Source of the DNA: Chaetoderma sp. LZ-2023a
Lineage: Eukaryota; Mollusca; Caudofoveata; Chaetodermatida; Chaetodermatidae
NCBI GenBank assembly: GCA_034401795.1
Contig: CM067372.1
Location: forward strand, 14,173,070-14,237,069
Length of the DNA: 64,000 nucleotides
Reading direction: 5' to 3'
Shown here: one piece after another, positions 1 to 10,851 of the stretch
How positions within the stretch are numbered: position 1 is the stretch's first letter
Layout of the letters: every line of letters starts with the position of its first letter
Position numbers and translations under genes: made by a program
Notes under the pieces: generated by a model
Database searches by the model: none
What the model was told of the DNA's origin: nothing
The model's input: only the letters and a program-made list of their open reading frames with translations

Positions 1-1448
1 GAACTGATTAACCCAAGCATTAAATGTTCATAGTTCCCAGACTGCTGGAAAATGGCAAATGGTTTCCCATTACATAGGTCTGGCCTAACAACTGATGCAC
101 AGAACTATAGACCAATATCCATTCTGCCAGTAGTGTCACTTTATGACTATTTTACACAATATGAATTACTGTCTTCCTGTCAATCAGGTTTTAGGGCAAA
201 ACACTCTTGTGAAACTGCTCTGTTAAATCTCGTACAACAATGGCGCAAGGCTCTGAATGACAAGCTGAGTGTTGGTAATATCATGATTGATCTAACAAAG
301 GCATTTGACCTAATGAACCATGACCTCTTACTTAAAAAACTGCCATTTATCACCTAAATGATTCTGCAATTAATTGGTTACGGTCATATGTCATACATCG
401 CAGACAGTGTGTGGCAATTGGAAATCAGATGTCTGATCCACAGTCCTTAGAATCCGGTGTTCCACAAGGCTCCATTTTAGGTCCCTTATTATTTGTTATA
501 TTTATTAATGACTTACCTCTTATTGCTACTAATTACTCTTTAGATATATATGCAGATGACACAACACTCCATACCGCCAAGAAAACTATAGATGAACTTG
601 GTGCATCTCTACAAGATGATATTATGGATGTTGCAGATTGGTGCAATGCGAATAAGATGCTTATCAATTGCAAGAAAACAAAATCTTTGTTCATATGTAA
701 CAAAGTAAAAATAGAAACAAACCATATCGTTCAACTTCAGTTAAACAATGCCATACTAGAACAAGTCACCACCTTCAAACTGTTACGTGTGACAGTTGAC
801 TGTAATTTCAATAGGAAAGCACATATAGATAATTTGTGTAGGAAGATAGCTGGGCTACTAGCTTTTATGCGAAATAATGTTAAATTAATGAACCAAAAAT
901 GTCGAATTATGTTTTACAATGCTTATGTCCTTCCACATCTGAATTACTGTGTTTCAGTGTGGGCTAACTGCTCCAAAACTGAATCGGATAGGCTTCTGAA
1001 ACTCCAAAAAAAGAGCAGCGAGACATATTCTCAGTGCGACTAAATATACACGAAGTTTAGACTTATTTTGTCATTTAAAATGGCTTCCATTTTCGGATAT
1101 GGCAGATGTTCGCATTGCAACAATGGTGTACACGTCACTAAATGACCAGGCACCACAGTATCTAAGAAAAATGTTTACTTATACTTCAGATGTACATAAC
1201 CGCCCACTCAAATCTACCACAAATTCTAACTTATATATGCCAAGATCTAAAACTGATATATAGACAAGAGGCTTTGCTTGCACAGGTACTAAAGTTTGGA
1301 ACAGCCTACCACTTAATATACGAGAGACACGCCCACTAGCGCCTTTAGATCGAAATTTCTAGCCCATGTAACCATGTAATTACTTAAAATATATCGTTCA
1401 ATATACTGTCAGCTCTTTTATCTTGTTTAGTTTGTGTAACCTAGAAAT
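1..1448 (+). mobile_element. Non-LTR retrotransposon (CR1/Jockey-like LINE), 5'-truncated
   Basis: This is the 3' half of a LINE. It begins inside the reverse transcriptase and runs through a short A/T-rich 3' untranslated part to 1448, where the LTR of the next element starts. The coding part is broken into several frames, so the copy is dead. The order of RT motifs (NYRPISILP, SGFR, AFD, GVPQGSILGPLLF, YADDT, then a WNSLP-type C-terminal motif) is that of the CR1/Jockey group. The exact clade cannot be resolved by eye. Confidence 0.88.
52..1362 (+). pseudogene. LINE reverse transcriptase, fragmentary and frameshifted
   Basis: The RT copies LINE RNA into DNA at the target site. Frame pieces: 52-357 carries NYRPISILP, QSGFRAKHSCETAL and a DLTKAFDLMNHDLL motif (first catalytic Asp region). 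411-1043 carries GVPQGSILGPLLFVIFINDLP and the catalytic YADD (IYADDTTLH). From about 1010 the protein continues in another frame (RHILSATKYTRSLDLFCHLKWLPF) to a stop at 1258-1260, and then a WNSLP motif follows near 1300 with a final stop at 1360-1362. Breaks fall near 357-410 and at the A-run near 1003-1010. No endonuclease domain is present because the 5' part is missing. Fold and family are clear, activity is not possible in this copy. Confidence 0.9.
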
Positions 1449-3574
1449 TGCATTCGGAATCATGCCATCTCGTGCTACTCAATTGTAGCGTATCCATTTC
1501 CATGATTTATGAACTCTTACAGTACCGATGACCATTAGGTACTCAAGTAACTATACTATTGTACTATTCATTATTTCCGTAATAGGTACTGATGACCAAT
1601 AGGTACCTACCCGGTCTTAAAGACTGCATTTTTATACTTTCTGTTCTTACTGTAAATATTATATTTATTTTCGTGTGCTCTCAACTAACAAGCACTGTAA
1701 GGTCTTATGATGTAATATACTGTCAGCACTGTATTAGTTAGTTATGTATATGGCAAGTAGCCATCTCAGTTATTCTGTTTTGTTTATATATAAAAACTCT
1801 AGGATGCAGTACGCTAGGTAATACTATACAGCAACATTATATCCGCACCACTACTACCCCCAGCATCAATTTCACACTGAGGTCACTGATCATGCTCACC
1901 ATGCTCGAACATGACATGTGACTGACTAAACCTGGCTATTCTAGCTCGATAGGATAGGTTTAAAGTAGTTCAGGGACAATCTCTCCATAAGAGACACAAT
2001 GTGTATGCCTCTTTTCCGGCTGTAGTGGATATGTAACACCACACACTGGCTAGATTGTATAAAATTGGCCAATTACCTTAGGGCCTCTTATTAATATCGA
2101 GTGTTTGTCTCTTTCTACGCTCCTCCAGCCGCAAGGCTTAAATAATTGTCTGGACTCCCAATCAACACATTGGCAGGATCTGACTCTGGGAAACTATTGG
2201 GGTTTTCGAGCGGTGATAACTAAAGTGTCGATTTACATACACTCCCCCAGTAGCTTCGGATACCAGTTAGTTTAGATTCCCATGCCAATGTAGGAAGCAC
2301 TGCGAAAAGAAATTATATTATGTAAAACCGGCCTGCAGCGCATCTCTGGGCATTCTGGTACTTAACCCTAATGACAAGTGAAATGTTAATTCCGAAACAC
2401 GTGGGTGACGGATGAGATGCAGAGCTCCATCCAACTCGGTGTAGTGACTGGGTGAAGTCTTAAAACTCACCACGCCCTCACTGGAAGGTCACTAGCGATG
2501 GATATCTGTCTCTTACTCCCCACCATAAATACTATTGCTCTTTCTAAATTGCTTATGTGAACTGTAAATTGTCCTAGTGATGTTATATGTGGTTGTGGTG
2601 CAATGGTGACCAGATCATCATATGATTCGGGAACTGTCGCTCTGTAACATGTACGCACGCTGTCTTTCTGAGGAAGACGCTATGCGGGGCGATCTTCGGG
2701 AAGCGGGGCATCTTCGCCAGTTAGATGTATGTGTAGGAATCCCTGCCACTTGCGGCTAAAGCTTGGAAACGTGTTTAACGTATCTAAACGTATTTAGGCC
2801 CGCATAAATAAAGTGGCAACTACCAATTCAGTATCTTTGGATCTACATAAGACGGTAACCTATAAAATCTTCGGAAATCATCTGACCCGTCTTCATGTAA
2901 ACCAGCGTGCATCACATTAATTATGGCTTCACAAGGATTGACCACTGCACTTAGCTTTTTGTTTGAACAAAAGTGTGGCCCTTTTTGCGAGCTCTTTTCC
3001 TCTGCTTCAGCGTTGAAGGCATTTTACTGTGATGGAGGCCCGCGCGACGCAATTTCCTCTCACAACAATAATATTTTGTATGTGTTAGGGGTATAATTGG
3101 TTTATATTAAACTATTCAAGTAGCCTCGTTCTGATGTTCCCTTGCGGGGATACCTATGCAGATTTACGAATCTGTGTGGTACCTTCGGCGAGCCCACGTA
3201 AAAGAACACCAGTTGGGTCTATGTACTGTATTATTTTTGCTCATTCCCTATCAAACGTGTTTGCATAGGTTATATACTTTTAATTATATCATCATCTCCA
3301 GACTTTTATACTAGTTAAAGGACCGACATATTGGTGACACAAACAGTTGGGATGAGACCGTGAGGTTCAATTCCGGCGGCAATGGTCGCACGGCCCCACT
3401 GGAATGTGAACATTCCACTGACTCTAGAAGCCGGTCTTTGACCCTCCGGAGAGTCGCGAAATGGGAGCTGTAACCCAGAGAACTATAGCTAACCGGCCCT
3501 CCCACGCATCCTGTACATGTGGTGCAATGGAGTGGAGCAACATAACTGACTGGTGCGTACCCCAGCAAGCTACA
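1449..3574 (+). repeat. 5' LTR of Gypsy copy A (about 2.1 kb)
   Basis: The LTR starts TGCATTCGG and ends AGCTACA, followed two bases later by the primer-binding site. Boundaries come from comparing this copy with the solo LTR at 18,856-20,985, where homology starts and stops at the same points (2126 and 2130 bp). A TATA-like run sits at 1785-1796 and an AATAAA polyadenylation signal at 2807-2812, both also present in the second copy, which fits a U3-R-U5 layout. Reading frames such as the minus-strand one at 2467-2658 lie inside the LTR and are not genes. Confidence 0.85.
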
Positions 3575-3576
3575 AG

Positions 3577-3592
3577 TGGCGCCCGATGTGGG
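3577..3592 (+). other. Primer-binding site of Gypsy copy A
   Basis: TGGCGCCCGATGTGGG lies two bases after the LTR end. It begins with the TGG that complements the CCA end of a tRNA, as expected for the minus-strand primer site. The copy B site at 14,649-14,664 is at the same spacing but differs in sequence (TGGCACTGAATGTGGG), so the tRNA used is not certain. Confidence 0.75.
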
Positions 3593-4425
3593 CCTTGAAC
3601 GAGAAGCCAACCCACGCCAACTCTCAACACACATGCATTTCAATCTCTTTTATCAGACAGCCAGACAGTCAGCACACCCTACATCTGGAAGTAGCATCAT
3701 ATGACGGACGAACTGCATGCATGCTCACCGACTATGCTAATAATTTCCCTGGTGCGGAACAACCAGCACCGTCTTCACACAAGTTTTCGTGGATCAGCAA
3801 GGGGACATTCCGTGATGCCTTGCAGGCAGGAACTCAATACATAACCTAACTGGATAACTGCGATAGGCACCCACCATCTATGCCGGATCGCAGTCGACCA
3901 TGACACACACCACTACGGGGGCACACCTATCCTTCACAACCATTATGTTCGCCAACGTCATCACAGAGTGACCAGTGGCCGGAACCTTATGTACCATATC
4001 CCGCATCTCCACCAGTACATACGTCGTCACCATACTATCCATCGATACGACGATATGAGCCGGAAGATGTGGTACCTCCTTTCCAACAATACACCATAAG
4101 AACATCACACAGCACACGCCACCCCCATCAGTCACCTGCACTGCCTCCGTATGAGGAACACCCATCACAACATCCAGTAGAGCATCTGCATCGTCTACAT
4201 GGTATGCCTCCACCCATCTAAAGACCGACACTCGTCTATGGACCCGCATCATGGTGGTATTCAGTGGACCCTACATATTGTGTACAGCACTATCGACAGA
4301 AATCGCCCTCACGGACATGACATCATCAGAGACATCGACGGGAAACACCACCAACACCACTATCATCCCCATTGTGTGTATTCCCATTGTGCTAGCAGGC
4401 AAAAAGGACGAATCTTTGCGGTTTT
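3593..4425 (+). pseudogene. Gag remains of Gypsy copy A
   Basis: Gag would form the retroelement particle. Only fragments read through. A stretch at about 3690-3850 (EVASYDGRTACMLTDY, then GTFRDALQAGTQ) matches the beginning of gag in copy B (EVASYDGFTAHMLT; DGTFRDASQAGTEF). A His/Pro/Tyr-rich part follows with an LPPYEEH motif at about 4141-4161, matching the PPPYEEY motif in copy B. The capsid and most of nucleocapsid are missing. A reading frame resumes directly in an RT motif (KKDESLRFCIDY) at about 4401-4436, so roughly the capsid-to-protease segment has been deleted. Confidence 0.7.
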
Positions 4426-5990
4426 GTATAGACTACATGCTTGATAGATTAGAAGATATCACGAAACAGATCTCCGCACTACTAGTATAGACTACTGCCA
4501 CCTTAATGATCGTAGCATCAAGGATGCTTATCCGCTTCCTCAGATAGATCAGGCCTTAGATTCCTTGTCCGGAGCCAAGTGGTTTTGTATCCTTGATTTA
4601 GCTAGTGGGTACCAGCAGGTAGCCTTGGACGAGACTGACAAGGAGAAGACCGTGTGTGTGTGTGTGTAGACAGTCTTTTCCACTTCTACATGATGCCCTA
4701 TGGATTGTGCAACGCTCCTGGAGCATTCAAGCATCTCTTGAGCAGGTATTAACTACCCTGCAATGGGGGATAGGTCTCTGTTACATCGCCGACGTAATCG
4801 TCTTTGAATCCTCGTTTAAGCAAAGTTCTAATGAGCTTTCAGACAGCGAATCTAAAGCTCAAACCCAAAAAGTGTCATCTTTTTAGACAGCGCGTCGAGT
4901 TCCTGGGACACGTCATATCCAGCGATGGAGTGGCTACTCTGCCTTGAAAAACTAAAGCAGTAGCAGAGCGGCAGACCTCCACTTCAGTCATGGACACTCA
5001 GAGTTTCCTCGGTCTCTGCCAGTACTATCATCATTACATCCATCACTTTAGCAAGATTGCATCACCATTATTTAGGATCACTGAAAAAGGTTGACCATTC
5101 GAGTGGACGAGTGAGTGTGAAGGTTCATTCAGGGTGCTGAAGGAACTCTTGACGACCGCTCCAATTCTTGCTCATCCTAACCCTAACCTCGATTTCATCT
5201 TAGACACTGATGCATCGACTTATGCCATTGGTGCAGTTCTATCTCAGGTCACAGAAGATGGAACAGTGCAGGTATTGGGTTATGGTTCGCGTACTCTGAA
5301 TAAAATGGAGAAACATTACGCGACCACCAAGAGAGAATTGTTGGCTGCAGTCCATTTTGTCAAGTACTATAAACACTTTCTGCATGGGCATCAATTTACC
5401 CTGCATACAGATCACGCCTCCGTACTCTGGCTCAGAAACATAAAACATTCGGAGGGCCAGGTAGCAAGGTGGTAGGAATCCCTGCAGGCCTTTAACCTCA
5501 ACGTTGTTCATAGACCCGGCAAACTGCATGGAAATGCTGCTGCTTTGAGCAGAATCGGGCTTGAGGATGAACAAGAAGTGGCCACCACCCTGACACATAC
5601 TACACAGTCATCTCCAGTGTTCCCCAAATTGTGGTGCGCAGAGTCAAACATGGAGACAGTCGCTCATGAACAAGCAACAGATGCGCAAACACGGCACATA
5701 TACGCGTGAATCAAGGAGGGGGTACGTCCTCCTAAGGAATATGTTACACCACTTTCTGTGATGACAAAATACTACTATCAGTGGTTTGGAGAGTGTCATA
5801 TGTAAGATGACATTCTCTACATTAATAACCGAATAGTGATCCCTGAACGTTATCGTAAAACTATTCTCGAACAGCTACATGATGGTGCTGGACACCTAGC
5901 CGTCGAGCGGACAACAACACAGATAAAACAGAGATTCCACTGGATCGGGATACGTGCTAGTGTGAAGGACCAATGGTCAAGGATGGTAGC
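4401..5990 (+). pseudogene. Pol remains of Gypsy copy A (RT, RNase H, start of integrase)
   Basis: Seen in order: RT motif KKDESLRFCIDY (4401-4436), DAYPLPQID, LDLASGYQQVALDE, PYGLCNAPGAF, and an active-site region reading YIADVIVF where the family has YxDD, so one catalytic Asp is Ala. Then comes the RT connection (FLGHVISSDGV, SFLGLCQYYHHYI). RNase H follows with LDTDASTYAIGAVLSQ and LHTDHASVLWL at 5134-5475, then a stop at 5473-5475. Integrase N-terminus: LHDGAGHLAVERTTTQIKQRFHWIGIR near 5875-5960. Internal stops, a (GT)n insertion near 4652-4668 and several frame changes kill it. The order PR-RT-RH-IN is that of Ty3/Gypsy elements. Confidence 0.9.
4426..4495 (+). repeat. 11-bp direct repeat flanking a gag-derived filler inside RT
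   Basis: GTATAGACTAC occurs at 4426-4436 and again at 4485-4495. The 48 bases between encode RLEDITKQISALL, which resembles a coiled segment of gag in copy B (RIDEINKQISTLI), not RT. The RT frame stops at the left repeat and resumes at the right one. This looks like a template-switch or repair filler. Confidence 0.65.
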
Positions 5991-6030
5991 ACCAACAACA
6001 TAGATAGCATGCACCTAGCTCCCTCCCGCA

Positions 6031-7430
6031 CTAATGCAGGGAGTTCATCACTTTCCACAACCTGACATTTCCGCAATAGCAACAGACTTGGCATTTCCCA
6101 GGTTGGAAACATGGATCTGCCTAAATCGCATTACACCAGTGTCACACAGCAACCCCGACTTCCCTACAACAGAACACCACCATCATCAACACGAGTCAAC
6201 ATTTTCCGCAAGCACCTCTTTATCCAGTTTGCAGAAAACTGATCATACGGGAAGGAGGAACAACACCACGGCCATCTACCGTACGTGCTACGGGGGAATC
6301 CCCAAGCCCCCTCCACACTCCCACCCCACCCACCACCACCCCCTACCACCCACCCCCTGAAAATGTCATACGTTAAACAGCTAAGCTATCACACTTCATT
6401 CACACGTAATAACAGTCAATATTATTAAGAGAGCAAGATGCCCACAGCCTGTCGTCAGTATCAAGTAGGAATTTGCTACCGAACAGAAATTTGATAATGG
6501 TCTGATTCAATTACGACAGCCCCCTTCTTGGTCATCCGTGCTCTAAAGTAACTCTGTCCCGTCTCCAGACTCGGCCATTACAGAGTGAAATACATCATGC
6601 CCGATAAAGTTGACACCGCCCGCATGCAACTTCCCCGCCCCGCCCCACTGCCATAAAAACCAAGAATCATCTGCAGATAAGCAGCCACACGTATCAATCA
6701 AATGCACCAACATGACAGAGACACAGACACTCAGGATGACTGTATTCACAATCTCCATACGACGATGGTATTGTAAATCGTAAAACTGAATCACGCATTT
6801 TCCGAGCTGTACTGTGATAATTAAGTTGGGTTTATGTGGGGTGAGACTGGTCCTACCCACAGAGGAGGATGCTTGGCAGTCCACCCAACCGGAATATACA
6901 GTCCGGCTTCGCGGGGTCAGTAGACTTGGTTTCTGCAAGACATGGGGCTGTTTAAATCAAACAATTAATTACAGTCAGCTATACTGTCCTAATTTTGATT
7001 AAGAACATGACTGTTCTACCGCGTATGCAAATCATTAGCGTGTGGGCTGATGAAGCAACATCAAAACTTAGACAGTATAACATCGTGGAGAATTTCAAAT
7101 ATTCTCTTACCCACATATTCCAGCCACTAATCAACACGGGCTGGAATAAACTTATTACACACAAGAGGCTGCGCATATATAAGATCACGTGTGTATAAAG
7201 GGACGCTGTTCTGAGGAACAGAATAATGAAAACATATATTTCCATTTTTCGCATCAACTACGAACAGTCAGCAGTATCAAAACTCATTACATACAGATTG
7301 CCTAAGTTTCCGATCATCCACGTGATTTCGAAACAAGAATCACGTGATCATCACTTCTAATTTCCAGTAAATTGGATCAACAGCTATAAACAAAAGAACC
7401 GCCCTACACGTATCTACCACATCGTGATGG
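6031..7430. other. No gene recognised; low-complexity C-rich patch
   Basis: A His/Ser/Pro-rich open frame at 6034-6360 ends in a CCAC-rich low-complexity tract and has no recognisable domain. It may be more gag-like debris of copy A. The rest shows no convincing coding signal. A short inverted repeat with CACGTG ends lies at 7319-7346 (9-bp arms, 10-base loop). Confidence 0.5.
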
Positions 7431-7465
7431 AGGAGGCGAGAGGTGGTGAGTCGGGGCCAGGCCGC

Positions 7466-7825
7466 TGACGTCATCACGCTCTCCCAGACCCCATCGGGCA
7501 TTCCAGCCTGAAATTTGAGCAGGCGAGTTTATAAGCATCCAACTTGAAAAACCGCTTCACGCTAATTAAAAGGTGAGCTTCCACCTGAATAAGTAGTTCC
7601 AGATTTTAACGTTGATCGGAGACCCAATTCCCCGCTGAGTGGGGATGAAAGTGGCTATCCTTCCTTCTTATGTTTATATTTGCCTTCTTCCTATGACGGG
7701 AGTATATGATCCGACTCCAGGAGAGTAAGAATTAAATATTTCCATATTTGGCAGAACCGACTCACCCTAAAACTTTCGGGTGTGGTCATCCGCCCTCCTG
7801 TGACGTCACCAAAAAGTATAAAAGG
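7466..7825 (+). promoter_or_regulatory. Promoter-like block upstream of the zinc-finger frame
   Basis: TGACGTCA (CRE/ATF-type site) lies at 7466-7473 and again at 7801-7808. The second is followed eight bases later by TATAAAAGG at 7817-7825. The same order and spacing (TGANGTCA, short gap, TATAAA-GG) recurs at 17,488-17,511 on the - strand and 18,162-18,185 on the + strand. Transcription would start near 7850 and reach the zinc-finger frame whose first ATG is at 8038. This is inferred from sequence only. Confidence 0.6.
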
Positions 7826-8037
7826 AGGGAAGCGCACACTGAAACTTCATCTTCCCATCAAACTTGACATTAGGGAAGATCGAGCATTAGGCTACTTTCG
7901 TGTTGCAAACCAAATTCTGCTGTTTTTTTATTATTATTTTATCTTGTGTTATATTGGCCAGGAAAGTTATGAAGAGTTAGGAAAGTTTAAATTAGGTTAG
8001 TGCAGTTCCGCAAAAACACCATCACGCGGGAATAATA

Positions 8038-9206
8038 TGTCACTTGCGGAAGATCTTGCCTTGTCCGACAGCTTGGAAGAATCAGTGCCTGCTCACCTTG
8101 GAAAGAAGCATCTGTGTACAGCTTTATCACACAATGGACAGCCGTGCAAGCGTGCGCTTTCCAGAAACTCGTACTTGAAGCTTCACGTCAATCGTGACCA
8201 TTTATTATAGAGGGCATTCTGTGCGGACTGCAAATACCTTTATTCAGCTACTCGGTACGGTGTAACGCACATGCTATCTTTTAAACATTGTGTGTTTGTT
8301 GTGACATTAAAACCTGGTGAACAGAATGAGGACATAGATATTCTCGCTCCATGTTTCGAAAGTAGACTTCCAGTTACCGTGATTCCAATGGGAAAAATGG
8401 CCAAAACGAAACACACCAAATGACTACAAACTGACTTTCCGCAATTAGCTAGACCTTCAGCATCTGCAACACAGCCAGCCACCATCAGCTCTCCAGCACC
8501 AATCACCACATCATCGGCAGCACCCTCAAGAACAGCACCGGCAGCACCTAGAGCATCAGTATTCACCCCAACTGTAGTTTCTGCACCGGCAGCACCCGCA
8601 GTGACAACACCGACAGCACGCAGCACCACCACAGCATCCACATCCATGATGCACCAGCCAATATCGGTAGTAATAACCACTCCTGTGAAAATCCACAAAC
8701 CAGTTTTACAGGACATTCCCGACCATTCAATATCTCCATGCAGCTTAGTCATCGACAAGGAGATAAGCCTCAGAGAAGCCATCATCACCACCACCGCAAT
8801 GCAGACAAGCACAGACACCCACGCGCAACATCATCCTTCCCATAGATCCTGCCATTAGAAAGACTACTATGCTGGACAGACCATATTCGGGCCAGACATA
8901 ACTACACCCATCGTCGTCACCACCACCACCACCAGTGCATCAGTAAATACATCTACAGCTTCATCCAACTTAAGTACCACCGACCTAGGCAACATAGATA
9001 ATGAGATATCGGCATTGGAGGACCACCCACCACGACCGTCTAGTACGAGTCATGGAACCCAGACTCGCTGGAGAAATCCGCAGACGTTTGTGGCCATTAT
9101 TGTCGTGGATGCAGCAGAATGTGTGCATAGGTGTGCGGAAAATGGAACCTTTATTATTTTATTATTTTTGAAATATTTTTCTTATTATATATGTTTTTAT
9201 AATTGA
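8038..9206 (+). pseudogene. Zinc-finger protein frame with three in-frame stops, unknown family
   Basis: One frame runs from ATG at 8038 to a stop at 9204-9206 and is interrupted only by TAG (8209-8211), TGA (about 8422) and TAG (8857-8859). The N-terminal part shows two Cys2His2-like knuckles: C-x9-C-x12-H-x4-H (CTALSHNGQPCKR... HVNRDH) and, after the first stop, C-x2-C-x12-H-x5-H (FCADCKYLYS... HMLSFKHC). The middle is a long Ala/Pro/Thr/Ser-rich stretch. The end contains TRWRNPQTFVAIIVVDAAECV, which I do not recognise. No frameshift is seen over almost 1.2 kb, so the three stops are point changes, or less likely are read through. Given the surroundings it is probably the reading frame of an unclassified mobile element. 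A host gene remnant is the alternative. Confidence 0.55.
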
Positions 9207-9374
9207 AACCCTGTCCCTTGGCTGACTACGGTCATCCTACACAGCGACGCAAAATTCTTGCATAGCTGTGTCTCACAAAGATAATCGCTGCGGATACCTG
9301 TGTTGTAAACACGTAGCGTGTGACGTAAGTACACAACACACCGTAGTAAATATGTCTTACTCCCATCATGCCGT

Positions 9375-9726
9375 CCCAGCTATTGCTGGGGCTGCCTGAT
9401 GAACTAGTTTTTACTTTATTAAAATGCTGTTTTTCTTATTATTTCTCTTCTCACGTCAGTACGTTGAGAAGGATTGTGGATAGCGAGCGCTATCCATGCA
9501 GACCCGCCAAAATGGGTCGTACTGTATGCATTCCTTAATATATCCGGAATGCATATGGAATTACATATAAACTGTGATATTATTACTGTATTACTGTATG
9601 TTTTAACGTATATATATATATATTTTCTTATATATATTTTTATATTATAACTATATTTGATTCAGCTACGCTGGAGCTTGGGCGTTCTCGGCGGAAATAT
9701 AATTATCCGTCACTGAGAGAACGCCC
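9375..9726. repeat. Cluster of four short perfect hairpins
   Basis: CCCAGC/GCTGGG at 9375-9390 (loop 4); GGATAGCG/CGCTATCC at 9478-9495 (2 bases between arms); TATGCATTCC/GGAATGCATA at 9525-9555 (loop 11); GGGCGTTCTC/GAGAACGCCC at 9680-9726 with an inner CGGA/TCCG pair. They follow the zinc-finger frame by 170-520 bases, as a structured 3' region might. No function is known to me. Confidence 0.6.
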
Positions 9727-10020
9727 CTGCGAGCTATTGTTTTAGCCAAATCAGGTAGAAAAATAAATGAAAAGCACGCACCACGAAATAAAACAAACAA
9801 AAAAAGAAAAGGCCTGGAAAAATAATGCCAAGTCAAAAATCAAAACGAAAAGTATGCCTCCCTCCCAAAATCTTTCGCACCTGTATGTGCACTTCTCTGA
9901 TAACTACGCATCTCACACGTCATTACTCCTCTCGGCTATGTGCCTACTCAGGAAGTCTATAATTCCCGCCTAGCGTGCTCCCGTGTGTTTAATCTGTGAA
10001 GCGTTGATTATTTGTCAAAC

Positions 10021-10446
10021 TAGGAGGGACTGGTGTAGCACAGATCGATCGGACAGTACGAACACTCCCAGCTAAGCTGGGTACAGGATGACAGCTCCGG
10101 GTACGTTCATAGCATGCCCCATTGAGTAGGGTAGTATGCGTGTATAAAGCCCTATGAGAGAGGTTTCGTTAAAATGGCTAGGTCTGTAAGAACGCGTAGC
10201 ATGCATGCGCGCACGTCAGAGCTTCCCTGGCAACATGTGTCAGTATTGGGAGAGAGTGTATGCTTATAGTGTACCGAGTTGGTACTAGTGATTTCTTTAA
10301 ATCACACTATTCTCGTCGTTCTTGTTACGGAGCAGGACCGGAATGAAACGAGGATTTCAGAACTGTTTACCTTTTTAAAATAGGACCAGAAATGGCCGAG
10401 TTATCATTAAATGGCTCACTTTGATGTCGTAATCACGTGTATGTAT
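10021..10446 (-). repeat. Dispersed repeat 'R', truncated copy inverted relative to 17.61-18.06 kb
   Basis: Segments such as GTGTACCGAG-TGGTAC, AATAGGaccAGAAATGGC-GAGTTATC, CCTATGAGAGAG and AGCTGGGTAC match the reverse complement of 17,610-18,060 in the same order. The homology stops at 10,446, exactly where the LTR end of Gypsy copy B begins, so the copy is cut there. The strand given is relative to the 17.6-18.06 kb copy taken as +. Confidence 0.7.
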
Positions 10447-10850
10447 TGTAGCTCGCGGGGGTGGTGTCGGGCCGTTCCGGTGTATGATGTCAACTCGCCA
10501 CGCCGCAAGTGCACGACGAATGATGACGCTGGTTAACTTCCGGTCTCGGGGTAATGGATCCTGTATGAGACTGCCGGCTCCTAAGGCCGGTGGAACTCAA
10601 TCGTTCCGGTGGGGTTGTGTGACCATTGTCGCAAACATTAAATATAACGGTCTCATCCCAAGAGTTTGTGAAAGGAAAGAAGATTATCTCTGGAGTGACG
10701 AAAAATCATGTGCCCCACGTGGGCACTACTCCTAGTGCTAGTTTAGGTGAGGAGTATTATCCTCGTATGGACCGTCGTCGCTGAATCCTTGCGAGAGGCA
10801 AGTGCCTCACACGGGCCTCCGTCTCGGGAAAATGTTGCCACTGCTTAAAG
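10447..10850 (-). repeat. Truncated 3' LTR of Gypsy copy B
   Basis: It matches 14,667-15,190, the end of the 5' LTR, from the TGTAGCTCGCGGGG end up to CCACTGCTTAAAG. Past 10,850 the match to the other LTR stops and integrase sequence begins, so about 1.7 kb of LTR and the end of pol are deleted at one junction. Confidence 0.82.
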
Positions 10851-10851
10851 C

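Larger units (their letters stand above)
1449..6030 (+). mobile_element. Gypsy-type LTR retrotransposon, copy A, decayed
   Basis: Order seen: LTR (1449-3574), primer-binding site (3577), proline/histidine-rich gag remains, RT, RNase H and the start of integrase. It ends within the integrase zinc domain near 5980, and no 3' LTR follows, so the 3' part has been lost. Its gag and integrase stretches match those of the minus-strand copy B at 10,447-16,773 (shared KEYVTPLS/KESVTPLS, KYYYQWF, HLAVER motifs), and its LTR matches the solo LTR at 18,856-20,985. It lies directly against the LINE at 1-1448, probably inserted into it. Confidence 0.88.

Noticed and set aside
2467-2658. Minus-strand frame that recurs at 19,772-20,026 with similar protein
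   Set aside because: The similarity follows from the two LTR copies being homologous DNA. It lies antisense inside an LTR and has no domain.
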